NCBI GenBank assembly: GCA_900696515.1
Contig: CAADGK010000133.1
Location: forward strand, 62,001-126,000
Direction: 5' to 3'
From: an uncultured Nitrosospira sp.
Lineage (GTDB): Bacteria; Nitrospirota; Nitrospiria; Nitrospirales; Nitrospiraceae
DNA: 64,000 nt
Positions 35,306 to 45,857 of this stretch are shown here, one piece after another. The position numbers and the translations under genes were made by a program. Below the pieces are notes generated by a model. That model was not told the DNA's origin and ran no database searches. It saw nothing but the letters and a program-made list of their open reading frames with translations. The first letter of the stretch is position 1. Each line of letters starts with the position of its first letter.

Positions 35306-36748
35306 TTACTCAGGGAGGGGTGGCTCGTCCACTTTGGCCCGTCGTCTGGCCACCCCGCTCGCGCGAGCGGCAGCCGCCACGGCCCGGGCAACCTGGGGAA
35401 CGACTTCCTTATCGAAGACGCTGGGGATAATATAATCCTCGCTCAACGTGTTCTCAGGAATCACATGGGCGATGGCCTGTGCCGCCGCCAACTTCATGGC
35501 CTCATTGATCTCACTGGCCTGCACATCGAGCGCCCCCCGAAAGATTCCGGGAAAAGCCAGCGCATTGTTGATCTGGTTCGGATAATCCGAGCGTCCCGTG
35601 GCAAAGATTGCGCTGTGGGCGCTGCCGACTTCCGGAGGCACTTCGGGATCCGGGTTCGCCAACGCAAAGACGATTCGATCCGGCACCATCACATCCAGAT
35701 CATCCGCGGTCACGACGTTGCCGACGGACAAGCCGATAAAGACATCGGCGCCTCGTAACGCATCACGCAACGTGCCGGTAGGATGGTCCCGGGTCAAACA
35801 GGCGCGAAGATCGGCTCGGCAGGCCCGAAGTTGCTCGGCTTCCCCGCGGAGGATAATCCCCTCCTTGTCGCATCCCAGGACGTGCGCCGCACCGGCCGCC
35901 AGCAAGATACGGCAACAGGCCGTGCCGGCGGCGCCGAGCCCATTGACGACGATGCGGACCTGATCCAATCGCTTGCCCGTGACCCGGAGCGCATTCGTCA
36001 AGGCAGCGAGCAATACCACTGCCGTGCCGTGCTGATCGTCATGCATCACGGGAATATCAAGGGATTGTTTCAGCTTCTGTTCAATTTCAAAGCAACGAGG
36101 CGCGCTGATGTCTTCCAAATTGATCCCGCCGAACCCGGGGGCGATTCCCTGGACGATTCGGACAATGGCATCCGGCTCTTGCGTGCTCACGCAAATGGGC
36201 CAGGCATCGATCCCGGCCAGCTCCTTGAAAAGCATGACCTTGCCTTCCATGACGGGAAGCGCCGCCTCCGGCCCAAGATTGCCCAACCCCAGCACGGCCG
36301 AGCCATCTGAGACGACCGCGACACTATTGCCCTTGCTCGTAAAGGTATAGACCTTGGACTTCTCCTTCGCGATCGCCCGGGACACCCGGCCCACTCCCGG
36401 TGTATAGACCATGGACAGCACGTTCCTGGTGCTGATCGGCACTTTACTTCCGACGCGGATCTTGCCTCCCAGGTGAAGGAGAAAAATCCGGTCGGACGCC
36501 GACAGCACCGTGACATCAGGCAACGCATTCAACCGTGCCAAAACTTTTTCACCGTGTTCTTCGTTCTGGACGTCGAACGTGATATCACGAATCATGCGCG
36601 TCTGGGTCGCCGACACCAGATCGACCGCCCCGAGATTCGCCTGTTCCTCCGCCAACAGCGCCGCAACTTGCGCAAACATGCCGGGCTTATTGGCCAGTTC
36701 CAGTCTGACCGTCAATCGGTAATTCGAATAGGGGCCGATCTCGCTCAT
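35306..36748 (-). CDS. Malic enzyme with N-terminal ACT domain
   Basis: Oxidative decarboxylation of malate to pyruvate with NAD or NADP. With the ATG chosen here the protein has about 480 residues: an ACT-type ligand-binding domain (YRLTVRLELANKPGMFAQVA, residues 9-80), then the malic enzyme core with SMVYTPGVGRVSRAIAKEKS near 115, VMHDDQHGTAVVLLAALTNA and the Rossmann motif VVNGLGAAGTACCRILLAAG. The ACT domain suggests amino-acid or metabolite feedback. An in-frame GTG two codons earlier sits better against a GGAG; longer starts have no family similarity. Confidence 0.9.
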   Translation of the reverse strand: MSEIGPYSNYRLTVRLELANKPGMFAQVAALLAEEQANLGAVDLVSATQTRMIRDITFDVQNEEHGEKVLARLNALPDVTVLSASDRIFLLHLGGKIRVGSKVPISTRNVLSMVYTPGVGRVSRAIAKEKSKVYTFTSKGNSVAVVSDGSAVLGLGNLGPEAALPVMEGKVMLFKELAGIDAWPICVSTQEPDAIVRIVQGIAPGFGGINLEDISAPRCFEIEQKLKQSLDIPVMHDDQHGTAVVLLAALTNALRVTGKRLDQVRIVVNGLGAAGTACCRILLAAGAAHVLGCDKEGIILRGEAEQLRACRADLRACLTRDHPTGTLRDALRGADVFIGLSVGNVVTADDLDVMVPDRIVFALANPDPEVPPEVGSAHSAIFATGRSDYPNQINNALAFPGIFRGALDVQASEINEAMKLAAAQAIAHVIPENTLSEDYIIPSVFDKEVVPQVARAVAAAARASGVARRRAKVDEPPLPE

Positions 36749-36966
36749 GGACACGGCAGTCTCTCCTTCTTCACTGAAGCCTACCACAAACCGGTCGTTC
36801 GTCGGAGAGTTAGAGGTTTGAGGGAAGAGGCCGGCAGCTGCTCCATGGGACATCCAACCTCCTTCCTTCAGCCTCAGGTACGTTTCACGCTTCACGTCCC
36901 AAGAGCCGTTTCGCCCTCGTCTCATCTCCGTTGACGCTCTTCTCGTCACGATGCTAGGTTGAACCT

Positions 36967-39900
36967 ATGTCATCGTCTTCCACGACCGGCAAGCCGAATC
37001 GGCTTATCCACGAAACAAGCCCTTATCTGCTGCAACATGCCTACAACCCTGTCGACTGGTATCCCTGGGGGCCCGAAGCCCTACGGCTTGCACAGGAACA
37101 GCATCGTCCCATCCTCCTCTCCATCGGGTACTCCTCCTGCCACTGGTGCCACGTCATGGAACGGGAATCATTCGAGAACCAGGCCATTGCGGATCTCATG
37201 AATCGCTGGTTCGTCTGTATCAAGGTCGACCGGGAGGAACGCCCGGATCTCGATGAGATCTATATGGCCGCCACGGTCGCCATGAATCATGGGCAGGGCG
37301 GGTGGCCGATGACCGTCTTCCTGACACCGGAGCAGCAACCGTTTTTTGCCGGTACGTACTTTCCTCCTGAGGATCGGTGGGGACGGCCCGGGTTTGGCTC
37401 CGTGTTGAAGAAGATTGCCGACTATTGGGCGACACGCCCCTCGGAAGTTCTGGAACAGGCCAAAGAACTGACGGCCCAGCTCCAAGGGTCGCGGCAACGA
37501 TTCTCTCCCGTGTCGATCAGTGAATCGGTTTTGGACGAGGCGGCAGGCCAGTTCAAAGACGAGTTCGACGAGACCCATGGCGGCTTTGGAACAGCGCCCA
37601 AGTTTCCCCCCGCCACGGGTCTCTCGCTCTTGCTTCGCAGCCATCGGCGATCGGGCGATGCCCACACGCTGACCATGGTGACCAAGACCCTGGATATGAT
37701 GGCGGCCGGCGGGATCTATGACCATATCGGCGGCGGCTTCGCGCGCTACTCGACGGACGCCCGATGGCTGGTCCCCCATTTTGAAAAAATGCTCTACGAC
37801 AATGCGCTCCTCGCGCGTGTCTACGTTGAAGCCTATCAGGTCACCCACACACCGCTCTATCGCCAGGTGGCCACCGAGGTGCTCGACTATATCCGTCGCG
37901 AGATGACCGGGCCTGACGGCGGATTCTACTCCTCAACCGATGCCGACTCGGAAGGCGTGGAAGGCAAGTTCTTTGTCTGGACTCCGGCCCAGGTCCGGGA
38001 GGTGCTCAGGAACGAGGAAGACAGTCGGCGATTTTGTGCCGTGTACGACATCACGGACTCAGGCAATTGGGAACAGACCAGTATCCCCAATCGCCTCCGT
38101 CCCATTGAGGACCTGGCGAGACAACTCCAGCTCACACCGGATGAGCTGCTTCATACCGCCTCACGGGTGAAGCCCCGGCTGTATGAAGCCAGACGGCAGC
38201 GGGTCCCTCCCGGGCTTGATGACAAGATCATCACCTCATGGAACGGCATGATGCTCTCGGCCATGGCTGAGGCCGCACGAGTCTTCGAGGATGTCCGATA
38301 TCTCCGGGAAGCCGTGCGAACCGCCGATTACCTGCTGCGATACCATGCCAAACCGGATGGACGCCTGTTCCGCACCTCGCGAGCCGGTCGCGCGCACCTC
38401 GACGCCTATCTGGAAGACTATGCCTACCTGGCCGAAGGCCTGATCGATCTCTACGAAGCGGGCGCCGCTGAATCCTATCTCCATGCCGCCGCGCGACTGG
38501 CCGACCACGTGATGACGGACTTTCAGGACGGGGAGCAGGGCGGTTTTTTCACCACGGCAGCACAGCATGAAGCACTCATCCTCCGCCACTGCGAGGGCAC
38601 AGACGGTGCGACGCCGAGTGCCAACGCGGTGGCGGCTTCCGCCCTGGCCCGACTGTCCTATCATTTTGACCGAGATGACTGGCGCCGTGCCGCAACCGCG
38701 GCGGTACGCGCCTACGGCCGGCAAATGGCTCGCTATCCCCGGGCGTTTGCCAAGAGTCTGGCCGTCGTGGACTTCTTGACCGACGGTCCGGTGGAACTGG
38801 CGCTCGTCGGTGATCCCGAGCAAGAAGCGCTTGGTTCGCTCCGGCACGCCATCGCCCAATACTACCTGCCCAACCGCATTATCGCGGCGGGCTCCCCGTT
38901 GACGCCGTCGTCGCTGCCTCTCTTAAAAGACAGACCGGCCGTTTCCGGTCTGCCCACCCTCTACATTTGCCGAAATTACACCTGCCGACAGCCGATCACG
39001 GATCCTCGTCTCGTGGCGGAAGCCTTACACAGCGATCAATCCGCTTCTGTGAATCTGCGACAGGCACCGAGACTGCTGAGCGGCACCCTGCTCTCGGGAC
39101 AGGCGACCGCACAGGGTACGGCAACCTATGCATCGCGCATGCTCTCCCGGAGCGGACAGGCCGGCCTGGCACAGGGGCTCACGACGCTCGGTACGACAGG
39201 CCTGACCACGACCAGGATCGGGTTCGGAACCTACCGGGTCGATACACAGCATGCTGAACACCGGGACGCGCTCAAACTGGCTGTACGAACATCTTGTAAC
39301 CTCATCGACACCTCCACGAACTATACGGACGGCGACAGTGAGCGGTTGGTAGGGTCCGTTCTGCGTGAGCTGGCGGCGTCCGGGGACATTCGACGGGAAG
39401 AAATCATCATCGTGTCAAAAATCGGCTACATCCAGGGGCAGAATCTCAAACTGGCCGAAGCCAAGGAACGATCGGGGCGCCCCTATCCCGAGCTGGTGAA
39501 ATACGGGGACGGAATCTGGCATTGCATGCATCCGGAATTCTTGGCGGACCAACTGGCGTTGTCGCTCGACCGGCTTGGCCTCACGACCCTCGACGTCTGT
39601 CTGCTCCATAACCCGGAGTATTTTCTCTTGGAGGCCCGGCATCGCGGCGTATCCAATCTGGACAAGGTCCGCGCGGAGTTCTACGATCGGCTTCAGCGGG
39701 CGTTTGCCTATTTGGAATCACAGGTGGCGGCTGGACGCCTCCAATATTATGGTGTATCCTCGAACACGGTCGCATCACCCGCTGATGACCCGGAAGGAAC
39801 CTCCCTCACGCTCATGGTGCAAGCCGCTGACACAGCCGCGCGTTCCCTCGGATCCTCCACCCATCACTTTCAAGTCCTGCAGTGCCCGATGAATCTCTTC

Positions 39901-40647
39901 GAGTCCGGGCCCGCCGCCATCCTCAACTCAGGGCCGTCCGGCACGCTGACGGTTCTTGATTACGCCAGCCGGCACAACATCGCCGTGCTGGTAAACCGGC
40001 CGCTGAACGCCATGGTCGCACGCAACAAGATGCTCCGACTTGCGGAATTTCCGCTCGAAGCCACGTCCATCGACCATGACCGGCAACTGGACATCGTCGA
40101 GGCACTTGAACAGGAATACCGGACGTCACTTGCGCCCAATATCCAATCGACCGGAACCGAGACGGCTCCGAGCGACTACTTTCCTTGGTCCGGAGAACTG
40201 CGTCGCGTCCTTCCACAGATTCAGGGCCTCGAACAGTGGGAGCAGATCGAGCACCAGAGGATTGCTCCGCAAGTGAATCAGGTCCTCCAGCTGCTTTCCC
40301 GCCAACTCTCGGGGACAACGGCTGAGCAATGGGAACAGTGGCGGCAACGGTACATTCCTGAGCTGCTGACGCTTCTGCGTGCATTCCGGCAGGAGGCGAC
40401 CCGGCGGAGTCGAGCCCAAACTGAACGGATCGCACACACGATCGATCCGCTCTTGCCCGATGCACCGCTCACCGCCACTCTTTCCCAGAAGATGTGCTGG
40501 ATACTCAGCAGCACGCCAGGAGTCACCTGCGTTTTAAACGGTATGCGAACGCCGGCGTACGTTGAGGATTCATTGGCAGTCTTACACTGGGCGCCGATCA
40601 GCGAGACAGACCCGATCTATGAAGGAGCCCGGGCACTCCTTCACTGA
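36967..40647 (+). CDS. Thioredoxin/DUF255 protein fused to an aldo/keto reductase
   Basis: A single 1,226-residue frame joining two proteins. Residues 1-690 are a YyaL/spermatogenesis-associated-20-like protein: Trx-like domain with CHWC at 58-61, [20 protein letters not shown] and an (alpha/alpha)6 region ([40 protein letters not shown]). From about 735 an aldo/keto reductase begins ([14 protein letters not shown]) with a complete tetrad: Asp781, Tyr786, Lys818 and His881. A further 200 residues, including a helical stretch, end near [14 protein letters not shown]. No internal stop or frame break is seen. The reaction is unknown. Confidence 0.85.
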   Translation: MSSSSTTGKPNRLIHETSPYLLQHAYNPVDWYPWGPEALRLAQEQHRPILLSIGYSSCHWCHVMERESFENQAIADLMNRWFVCIKVDREERPDLDEIYMAATVAMNHGQGGWPMTVFLTPEQQPFFAGTYFPPEDRWGRPGFGSVLKKIADYWATRPSEVLEQAKELTAQLQGSRQRFSPVSISESVLDEAAGQFKDEFDETHGGFGTAPKFPPATGLSLLLRSHRRSGDAHTLTMVTKTLDMMAAGGIYDHIGGGFARYSTDARWLVPHFEKMLYDNALLARVYVEAYQVTHTPLYRQVATEVLDYIRREMTGPDGGFYSSTDADSEGVEGKFFVWTPAQVREVLRNEEDSRRFCAVYDITDSGNWEQTSIPNRLRPIEDLARQLQLTPDELLHTASRVKPRLYEARRQRVPPGLDDKIITSWNGMMLSAMAEAARVFEDVRYLREAVRTADYLLRYHAKPDGRLFRTSRAGRAHLDAYLEDYAYLAEGLIDLYEAGAAESYLHAAARLADHVMTDFQDGEQGGFFTTAAQHEALILRHCEGTDGATPSANAVAASALARLSYHFDRDDWRRAATAAVRAYGRQMARYPRAFAKSLAVVDFLTDGPVELALVGDPEQEALGSLRHAIAQYYLPNRIIAAGSPLTPSSLPLLKDRPAVSGLPTLYICRNYTCRQPITDPRLVAEALHSDQSASVNLRQAPRLLSGTLLSGQATAQGTATYASRMLSRSGQAGLAQGLTTLGTTGLTTTRIGFGTYRVDTQHAEHRDALKLAVRTSCNLIDTSTNYTDGDSERLVGSVLRELAASGDIRREEIIIVSKIGYIQGQNLKLAEAKERSGRPYPELVKYGDGIWHCMHPEFLADQLALSLDRLGLTTLDVCLLHNPEYFLLEARHRGVSNLDKVRAEFYDRLQRAFAYLESQVAAGRLQYYGVSSNTVASPADDPEGTSLTLMVQAADTAARSLGSSTHHFQVLQCPMNLFESGPAAILNSGPSGTLTVLDYASRHNIAVLVNRPLNAMVARNKMLRLAEFPLEATSIDHDRQLDIVEALEQEYRTSLAPNIQSTGTETAPSDYFPWSGELRRVLPQIQGLEQWEQIEHQRIAPQVNQVLQLLSRQLSGTTAEQWEQWRQRYIPELLTLLRAFRQEATRRSRAQTERIAHTIDPLLPDAPLTATLSQKMCWILSSTPGVTCVLNGMRTPAYVEDSLAVLHWAPISETDPIYEGARALLH

Positions 40648-40680
40648 AGGTCGGCATGCCCTTCACTCCGAGGCAGACCT

Positions 40681-41247
40681 ATGACATCCGTCCAACGTGT
40701 GACGCTCTTCGGTCTCTTCGTCCTTTCCGTTCTGCTGACACAGGGATGCTCGTCAAAATCCGGATCCCTCATCGGGCAGGATCTGCAGGGACAAGAAGAA
40801 CGGATCGCTGAACCGGTGATGAAGGAGATCCCCCCGAATGATGCGCACCTCAGCGGCTCACGCACGAGTCCCGCCATGCAGTCGGAACTGACGGCGCGAA
40901 ACGCCACCGGCCTGGATGCCGGAATGTTGGCCGATATCCTGTTCGAGTTTGATCAAGAGGCCGTCCAAGGAGATGCCGTCCATGTCTTGGAGTCCGATGC
41001 CAAACAGCTGCAGCAGGACAGTATCACCCACCTGATCTTGGAAGGACGGGGCGATGACATCGGCACATCCGCCTACAATCTCGTACTGGGTGAGCGTCGG
41101 GCCAAAAACGTCAAGTCCTATCTTCGGCGACTCGGTCTCTCCATCGACATCTCAACGACCAGCTACGGGAAAGACCGTCCGCTCTGCTTTGAACACAGCG
41201 GCGAATGCCGGCAGAAAAATCGCAGCGTCCATCTGGTCGTCCAATAG
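40681..41247 (+). CDS. OmpA-family (Pal-like) lipoprotein
   Basis: Outer-membrane lipoprotein that binds peptidoglycan. Lipobox LLTQGC (Cys23), a linker of about 70 residues, then an OmpA C-terminal domain with ILFEFDQEAV, EGRGDDIGTSAYNLVLGERR and AKNVKSYLRRLGL. The usual GHTD motif reads GRGDD, so the histidine is lost. It starts 33 bp after the fusion gene on the same strand. Confidence 0.85.
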   Translation: MTSVQRVTLFGLFVLSVLLTQGCSSKSGSLIGQDLQGQEERIAEPVMKEIPPNDAHLSGSRTSPAMQSELTARNATGLDAGMLADILFEFDQEAVQGDAVHVLESDAKQLQQDSITHLILEGRGDDIGTSAYNLVLGERRAKNVKSYLRRLGLSIDISTTSYGKDRPLCFEHSGECRQKNRSVHLVVQ

Positions 41248-41508
41248 GGCAATGGATCCGACTATGCCACGTCGTAGATGACCTTGTAGGTGTCACACAT
41301 TGTCAGGCCACGACAGAACCGCCTGAACAGCGTGTCGCGTGAAGCAGATCTCGTCCCGGATTAAGACGCTTCACGTTTCACCGTTCGGCAGGCTCACGGC
41401 CCTGAGTCTCATCGAAGGGCGAACGACGAGCGACGAAACCTGTCGCAGCGGCGTATCGGCAGTTGTCGTAGACGTGTTCATGAGCCCTGTGCGCCAGAAG
41501 GTAGCGTT

Positions 41509-43062
41509 ATGTCCAAACTAGCCGTCATCGATATCGGAACCAACTCCATCCACATGGTACTGGCGGAGATTCTGCCGGATGCCAGCTTTAAAATTCTGGA
41601 CCGGTTCAAGGACATCACCCGATTGGGCAACGGTGTGTTCGCCACCAGACGCCTCTCCGACGAATCCATGGCTCGTGCGATGAACGTGCTCAAAACGCTG
41701 GTCACCCTCGCGCGGAACAAGGGGTTTGAGCGCATCACGGCCGTGGCGACCAGCGCGGTGCGTGAAGCCCAAAACGGCGGCGAGTTTATTTCGATGATCC
41801 TGGAACAGCTCGGCCTGAGCGTCCGTGTCATCAGCGGGGTGGAGGAAGCTCGGCTGATCTTTCTCGGCGTCAAAAGCAGTATCGCCCTGCCGCAAGGACC
41901 GACATTGGTCGTCGATATCGGCGGCGGCTCGGTCGAGCTGATCGTCGGAAACCGGGACGGCCTCATGCACGGCGCCAGCCTGAAACTGGGAGCAATCCGG
42001 CTTACCGAGCAGTGCCTCCCGAAGACGCCCCCATCGGCCTCGATGATGCGCACCCTGGAAACCGTCGTCACGACCCACCTTCGTGAGGTCCTTGGATCCT
42101 TTAAGCTGAAGAAGTTTCACTCCCTGGTCGCCACGTCCGGCATGGCCGGCAATCTCGGCGAGGTCGTCCATCTGCGGCAAACAGGTCGCCCGCTGCGGCA
42201 ACACAATCTGGCAACTGTTGCCTTGAAGCATATCCGCGGGCTGGAAACGGAGCTGGCCCGGTCATCGGTGAAAGACCGCTTGGCCATTCCCGGTCTGGAT
42301 CCCAAACGCGTCGATACCCTCTTGCCCACGACCGTCGTACTCCGGTGCCTGCTCGAACTATCCGGCCTTCAGGAGATCACCCTCTGTGACAAGGCCATTC
42401 GAGAAGGGATCATCTACGACTTTATCGTCCGCCACCGCGAAGGCTTGAAGGCCGAACAGGATTTTCCCGACGTCCGCCGTCGAAACGTGATCGGTCTGGT
42501 TCGCCGCTGCCATGCTCCGGAGGGTCATTCGCTCCATGTGGCGAATCTAGCCTTACAGCTGTTCGACCAGACCAAGCGAGTACATCACCTCGGCGACCAG
42601 GAACGTACCTGGCTGGAATATGCCGCCATCCTGCACGACGTGGGATACCACATCAATCCCAGACAACATCACAAGCATGCCTACTATCTCATCAAACATA
42701 GCGATCTTGGCGGATTGACGGCTGAGGATATCGAGGTGGTCGCCAATATCGCCCGCTATCACCGTCGCGCCGTGCCGACGGTCAAACACGAAGAATTTCA
42801 CAGCCTGCCGCCTCGCCTACAACGCACCGTGAAAATCCTTGCTGCGTTCCTGCGAATCGCGGACGGACTCGACCGGACTCATTTCTCTCTGGCCCAACGC
42901 GTGCAGGTCAAGCTCGGGAAGCTGATCACTATCGACGTGCACCTCACGGGCGACGCCGAAATGGAACTATGGGCGGCCACAAACCGTGCTGATCTCTTCG
43001 AACAGGTTTTCCGTCGGCGAGTGCGGTTCTCCGGTGTACCGCTGAAACCAGGACCCGCATGA
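41509..43062 (+). CDS. ppx: Ppx/GppA phosphatase
   Basis: Exopolyphosphatase or guanosine pentaphosphate phosphohydrolase. The 517 residues contain the ASKHA phosphate-binding motifs VIDIGTNSIHMVLAEI and VVDIGGGSVELIVG near 140, followed by an HD-type domain (LEYAAILHDVGYHINPRQHH near 375). Full-length Ppx/GppA architecture. Polyphosphate versus pppGpp preference cannot be read from the sequence. The histidine phosphatase SixA is encoded convergently downstream. Confidence 0.9.
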   Translation: MSKLAVIDIGTNSIHMVLAEILPDASFKILDRFKDITRLGNGVFATRRLSDESMARAMNVLKTLVTLARNKGFERITAVATSAVREAQNGGEFISMILEQLGLSVRVISGVEEARLIFLGVKSSIALPQGPTLVVDIGGGSVELIVGNRDGLMHGASLKLGAIRLTEQCLPKTPPSASMMRTLETVVTTHLREVLGSFKLKKFHSLVATSGMAGNLGEVVHLRQTGRPLRQHNLATVALKHIRGLETELARSSVKDRLAIPGLDPKRVDTLLPTTVVLRCLLELSGLQEITLCDKAIREGIIYDFIVRHREGLKAEQDFPDVRRRNVIGLVRRCHAPEGHSLHVANLALQLFDQTKRVHHLGDQERTWLEYAAILHDVGYHINPRQHHKHAYYLIKHSDLGGLTAEDIEVVANIARYHRRAVPTVKHEEFHSLPPRLQRTVKILAAFLRIADGLDRTHFSLAQRVQVKLGKLITIDVHLTGDAEMELWAATNRADLFEQVFRRRVRFSGVPLKPGPA

Positions 43063-43235
43063 CCGACGCATACCCGATCACGACGGCGCCACCGGTATCC
43101 AGGAACGCGGATCTTCCTTCACTGCATTGAAGAGTTCGAGACGTGCTCATAGGACGAGTCGAGAGGGTCTATCCTTCCCGTGCTACAAAACCGACACCTT
43201 CGATCAGTACCAACCCCCTACCCTCATCAGCATCA

Positions 43236-43760
43236 TCACTCTGACTGCGTGCCGGACGCACGCGGCCCAATCGCCCGCAGCTGTCCCGGTTGAAGCCACC
43301 AGCGCAGCCGAGCTTGTCCCGGTTTGACACCGTTCGTAAGTTCGAGACAGGCAGCACCTGCCTTCTTGAGCGGAAACGTAGACAGCACCTGTCCGCACAG
43401 TATCAGGCTCACGACTTCACCCAACAGCGGTTCATGCCCGACGCACAACGCAACGGCATCACGGGGAAGTGTGCGAAGAAACGCCACGAGGTGCTCCGGT
43501 CTCATTCCGATGGCCAATTCCCCACGCGCCTTGATTGTCAGATGTGGACAGACCGCCGTACGAATAATCCTTGCCGTATCGTAGGCCCGCACGAAAGGAC
43601 TCGTGAAGAGATGCGTCGGCCGGCAACCCAGGAAGGCCAACCCTTGCGCGGCTTGTCTGGTGCGCTTTTTCCCCTTGTCCGTAAGCGGACGATCTTCTTC
43701 CGTTCCCTTCCATTCTTCCGGTTCGATCGCGATGCCATGGCGAAACAGAATGCACTCCAT
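43236..43760 (-). CDS. sixA: Phosphohistidine phosphatase SixA
   Basis: Dephosphorylates phosphohistidine in phosphorelay proteins. The 174 residues begin MECILFRHGIAIEPEEW with the catalytic RHG, then LFTSPFVRAYDTARII and ALCVGHEPLLGEVVSLIL with the second histidine, all typical of the small branch-2 histidine phosphatases. The ATG is chosen because GGAGGAGC lies just upstream; longer starts are not conserved. Confidence 0.9.
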   Translation of the reverse strand: MECILFRHGIAIEPEEWKGTEEDRPLTDKGKKRTRQAAQGLAFLGCRPTHLFTSPFVRAYDTARIIRTAVCPHLTIKARGELAIGMRPEHLVAFLRTLPRDAVALCVGHEPLLGEVVSLILCGQVLSTFPLKKAGAACLELTNGVKPGQARLRWWLQPGQLRAIGPRASGTQSE

Positions 43761-43938
43761 CGTTGCTCCTCCCCGGGCTCGGGATCTGTGCCTGCCCGTC
43801 AAGCCCGTTCGGCAAGTATCTTGCCGATGACAGGACATCATAGACTATGGCGCTTGAAATGAGAGGATAGCAAAGAACCTGTCTGTGTGCAGATTTTCTA
43901 GGAGCGGGATCAGGAACAGTCTGTCCCGTGATCTGAGG

Positions 43939-44379
43939 CTAATCTTCGGCCGGAGTCTTTTTCGCCGCCATGGTTTGGCGTCGGGTGCTCAAGCGCTCAA
44001 TGCGCTCCGTCACATCCCGATAGTCCGGATCCTCTCGCCTGATCCAGCGATAGGATTCCATCGCGTCCGCGACTCGGCCCAAAGACTCCAGCGTACGACC
44101 AAGGACATACAGAATCTGAACGGTTTCTTTTGACGAGGCCGGAGTGGCTTTGAGTGCCTGTTGTAAGGCCGGAACCGCTTCCTCATAGCGAGCGGAGAGT
44201 TTATAGCAAAGCCCCATCTGCGCATAGGCTTTCACCGCCAATGCGGGATCGACCGCAGCCATTTCAAACTGGTCGATCGCCGCCTGATGCAGCCCCGCCT
44301 GTTTCAGCGCAAGTCCACGCTCATAGCGTTCCGCAGGACTGACGGACGGGTCGGCGATCTCACGAGATGAGTCAGACAT
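43939..44379 (-). CDS. Small TPR protein, paralogue of the ATPase tail
   Basis: A 146-residue protein with three tetratricopeptide-like units (YERGLALKQAGLHQAAIDQF, AYAQMGLCYKLSARYEEAVP, ILYVLGRTLESLGRVADAME) and a basic end. The same units in the same order form the C-terminal tail of the neighbouring ATPase, so the gene is a stand-alone copy of that module. It starts 38 bp after the ATPase gene. It is likely a scaffold in the polysaccharide/sorting cluster. Confidence 0.75.
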   Translation of the reverse strand: MSDSSREIADPSVSPAERYERGLALKQAGLHQAAIDQFEMAAVDPALAVKAYAQMGLCYKLSARYEEAVPALQQALKATPASSKETVQILYVLGRTLESLGRVADAMESYRWIRREDPDYRDVTERIERLSTRRQTMAAKKTPAED

Positions 44380-44417
44380 GAGGACCTTCGAGGATCATGC
44401 TGAATGGCGGAGACGAG

Positions 44418-45824
44418 TCACTTGTGGGTGCCGATGAGGAATCGTTGAACATTGTCAATCATTCCACTGAACCAAGAATGCGTTTCGGCGAGTTGCTCTT
44501 CGCCTTTCCCTGACGGTTTCGGAGACCGTCCCAATTGTTTCAATCGATTGGGAACATCTCTGAAGGACGGACTAGCCTGAGTGATCCGGTCATACACCTC
44601 TCTCGCCTGATCAGTCTTTCCAACTGATTCGAAACTGCGCCCCAAACAGTAGAGGACATCCATCAGCTCGTTCGGCGGCGCCGTCGGATCATCCGCAGCC
44701 GTACAGAACGCTTGTATCGCCGCCTCCGGTTCCCGCAGCTTGATATAACAGAAACCGACCTGCGCATAGGCCTTGAACCACAAGGACTTGTCCCTGGCAG
44801 CTGCGTGAAAGCGTTCCACGGCCTCCGGTATCTGCCCTTGCTCCTTTAAGACCATCCCACACTCATAATCCGCTTCCGGAGAACGGGGCAACGCAGCTTC
44901 AGCCGGTTCGCTGGCAACCGGACCCGATGAGACCATCCGGCTGGAACCTTGGGGTCCCAAGGGCTCATCCGGAGCGGAGGCGAGAGCGACGAGTTCGTCC
45001 GTGGGAGCAAGCGGGAGAATTCTCCCTTTGATGCGGTCGATGGCGGCTTGAGCGACTAACTTGGCGGTAATGGTTCGCGCCTGCTCGGCATAGCCATAGG
45101 TCAGGGCAATATCCGCCACTTGATTCATCAGTCGTGGATTCCCCTGGCTTAATCGATGCACGAGCGCGCAGGCCTGATCGGTAAAGAGCGTCGGATGCCC
45201 GCCCGCAACCTGCAGGCGATGCCGAATACAGTTGGCCGTATCCGCTTCCGATAGCGGTTTGAGATGATAGTCGACGACGATCCGCTGCGCAAATTGCGTC
45301 ATATCGATCCGTTGAAGGAGCGTATACAGATCAGGTTGACCCGACAGGATAATCTGCAACTTCAATGTTCTCCCGTCGTTCATGTTCGACAACAGCCGCA
45401 GTTCTTCGAGCAGATCGGCGCCGAGGCTTTGGGCTTCGTCGATGATGAGAATCACCCGTCGCGTCCGTTTCGACTCTTGAGACAAAAACTCTGAAAAGAG
45501 ATGGTAGGCTTCGATGGGATCAAGCCGCTTGGTGCTTAAACCAAGAGACAACAGGATCCATGGCAAGAGTTGCTCGATATCATATCGCGCATTGGTCACT
45601 AACCCGATCTTGTGCCGACTTCCATGCTCGGCGATGAGCTTCCGGAGAAGCGAGGTCTTTCCGACTCCGGGATCGCCGGTGAGGACGATGAACGGGGCCT
45701 CACTCAGAATACCGTATTCCAACAAGCTATAGGCCGCCTGATGTTCCGCGCCATGATAGAGGAAACTGCTGTCCGGCAGGAGGGCGAATGGTTTGGTTGT
45801 GAACCGGTAAAACGATTCGTACAT
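44418..45824 (-). CDS. ExeA-like ATPase with C-terminal TPR region (exosortase-cluster type)
   Basis: AAA-type ATPase of the kind found next to exosortase and EPS genes. It starts MYESFYRFTTKPFALLPDSS, with Walker A GDPGVGKTS near 50 and Walker B VILIIDEAQSL near 125, then sensor-like SGQPDLYTLL. From about 330 a TPR-like tail follows (YECGMVLKEQGQIPEAVERF). Total 468 residues. It lies in the operon-like run of EPS genes, 33 bp after the kinase-like gene. The exact role in assembly is unknown. Confidence 0.85.
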   Translation of the reverse strand: MYESFYRFTTKPFALLPDSSFLYHGAEHQAAYSLLEYGILSEAPFIVLTGDPGVGKTSLLRKLIAEHGSRHKIGLVTNARYDIEQLLPWILLSLGLSTKRLDPIEAYHLFSEFLSQESKRTRRVILIIDEAQSLGADLLEELRLLSNMNDGRTLKLQIILSGQPDLYTLLQRIDMTQFAQRIVVDYHLKPLSEADTANCIRHRLQVAGGHPTLFTDQACALVHRLSQGNPRLMNQVADIALTYGYAEQARTITAKLVAQAAIDRIKGRILPLAPTDELVALASAPDEPLGPQGSSRMVSSGPVASEPAEAALPRSPEADYECGMVLKEQGQIPEAVERFHAAARDKSLWFKAYAQVGFCYIKLREPEAAIQAFCTAADDPTAPPNELMDVLYCLGRSFESVGKTDQAREVYDRITQASPSFRDVPNRLKQLGRSPKPSGKGEEQLAETHSWFSGMIDNVQRFLIGTHK

Positions 45825-45857
45825 AGAGGGCCGTCGTGCTCAAGACAACCGTAGAAA

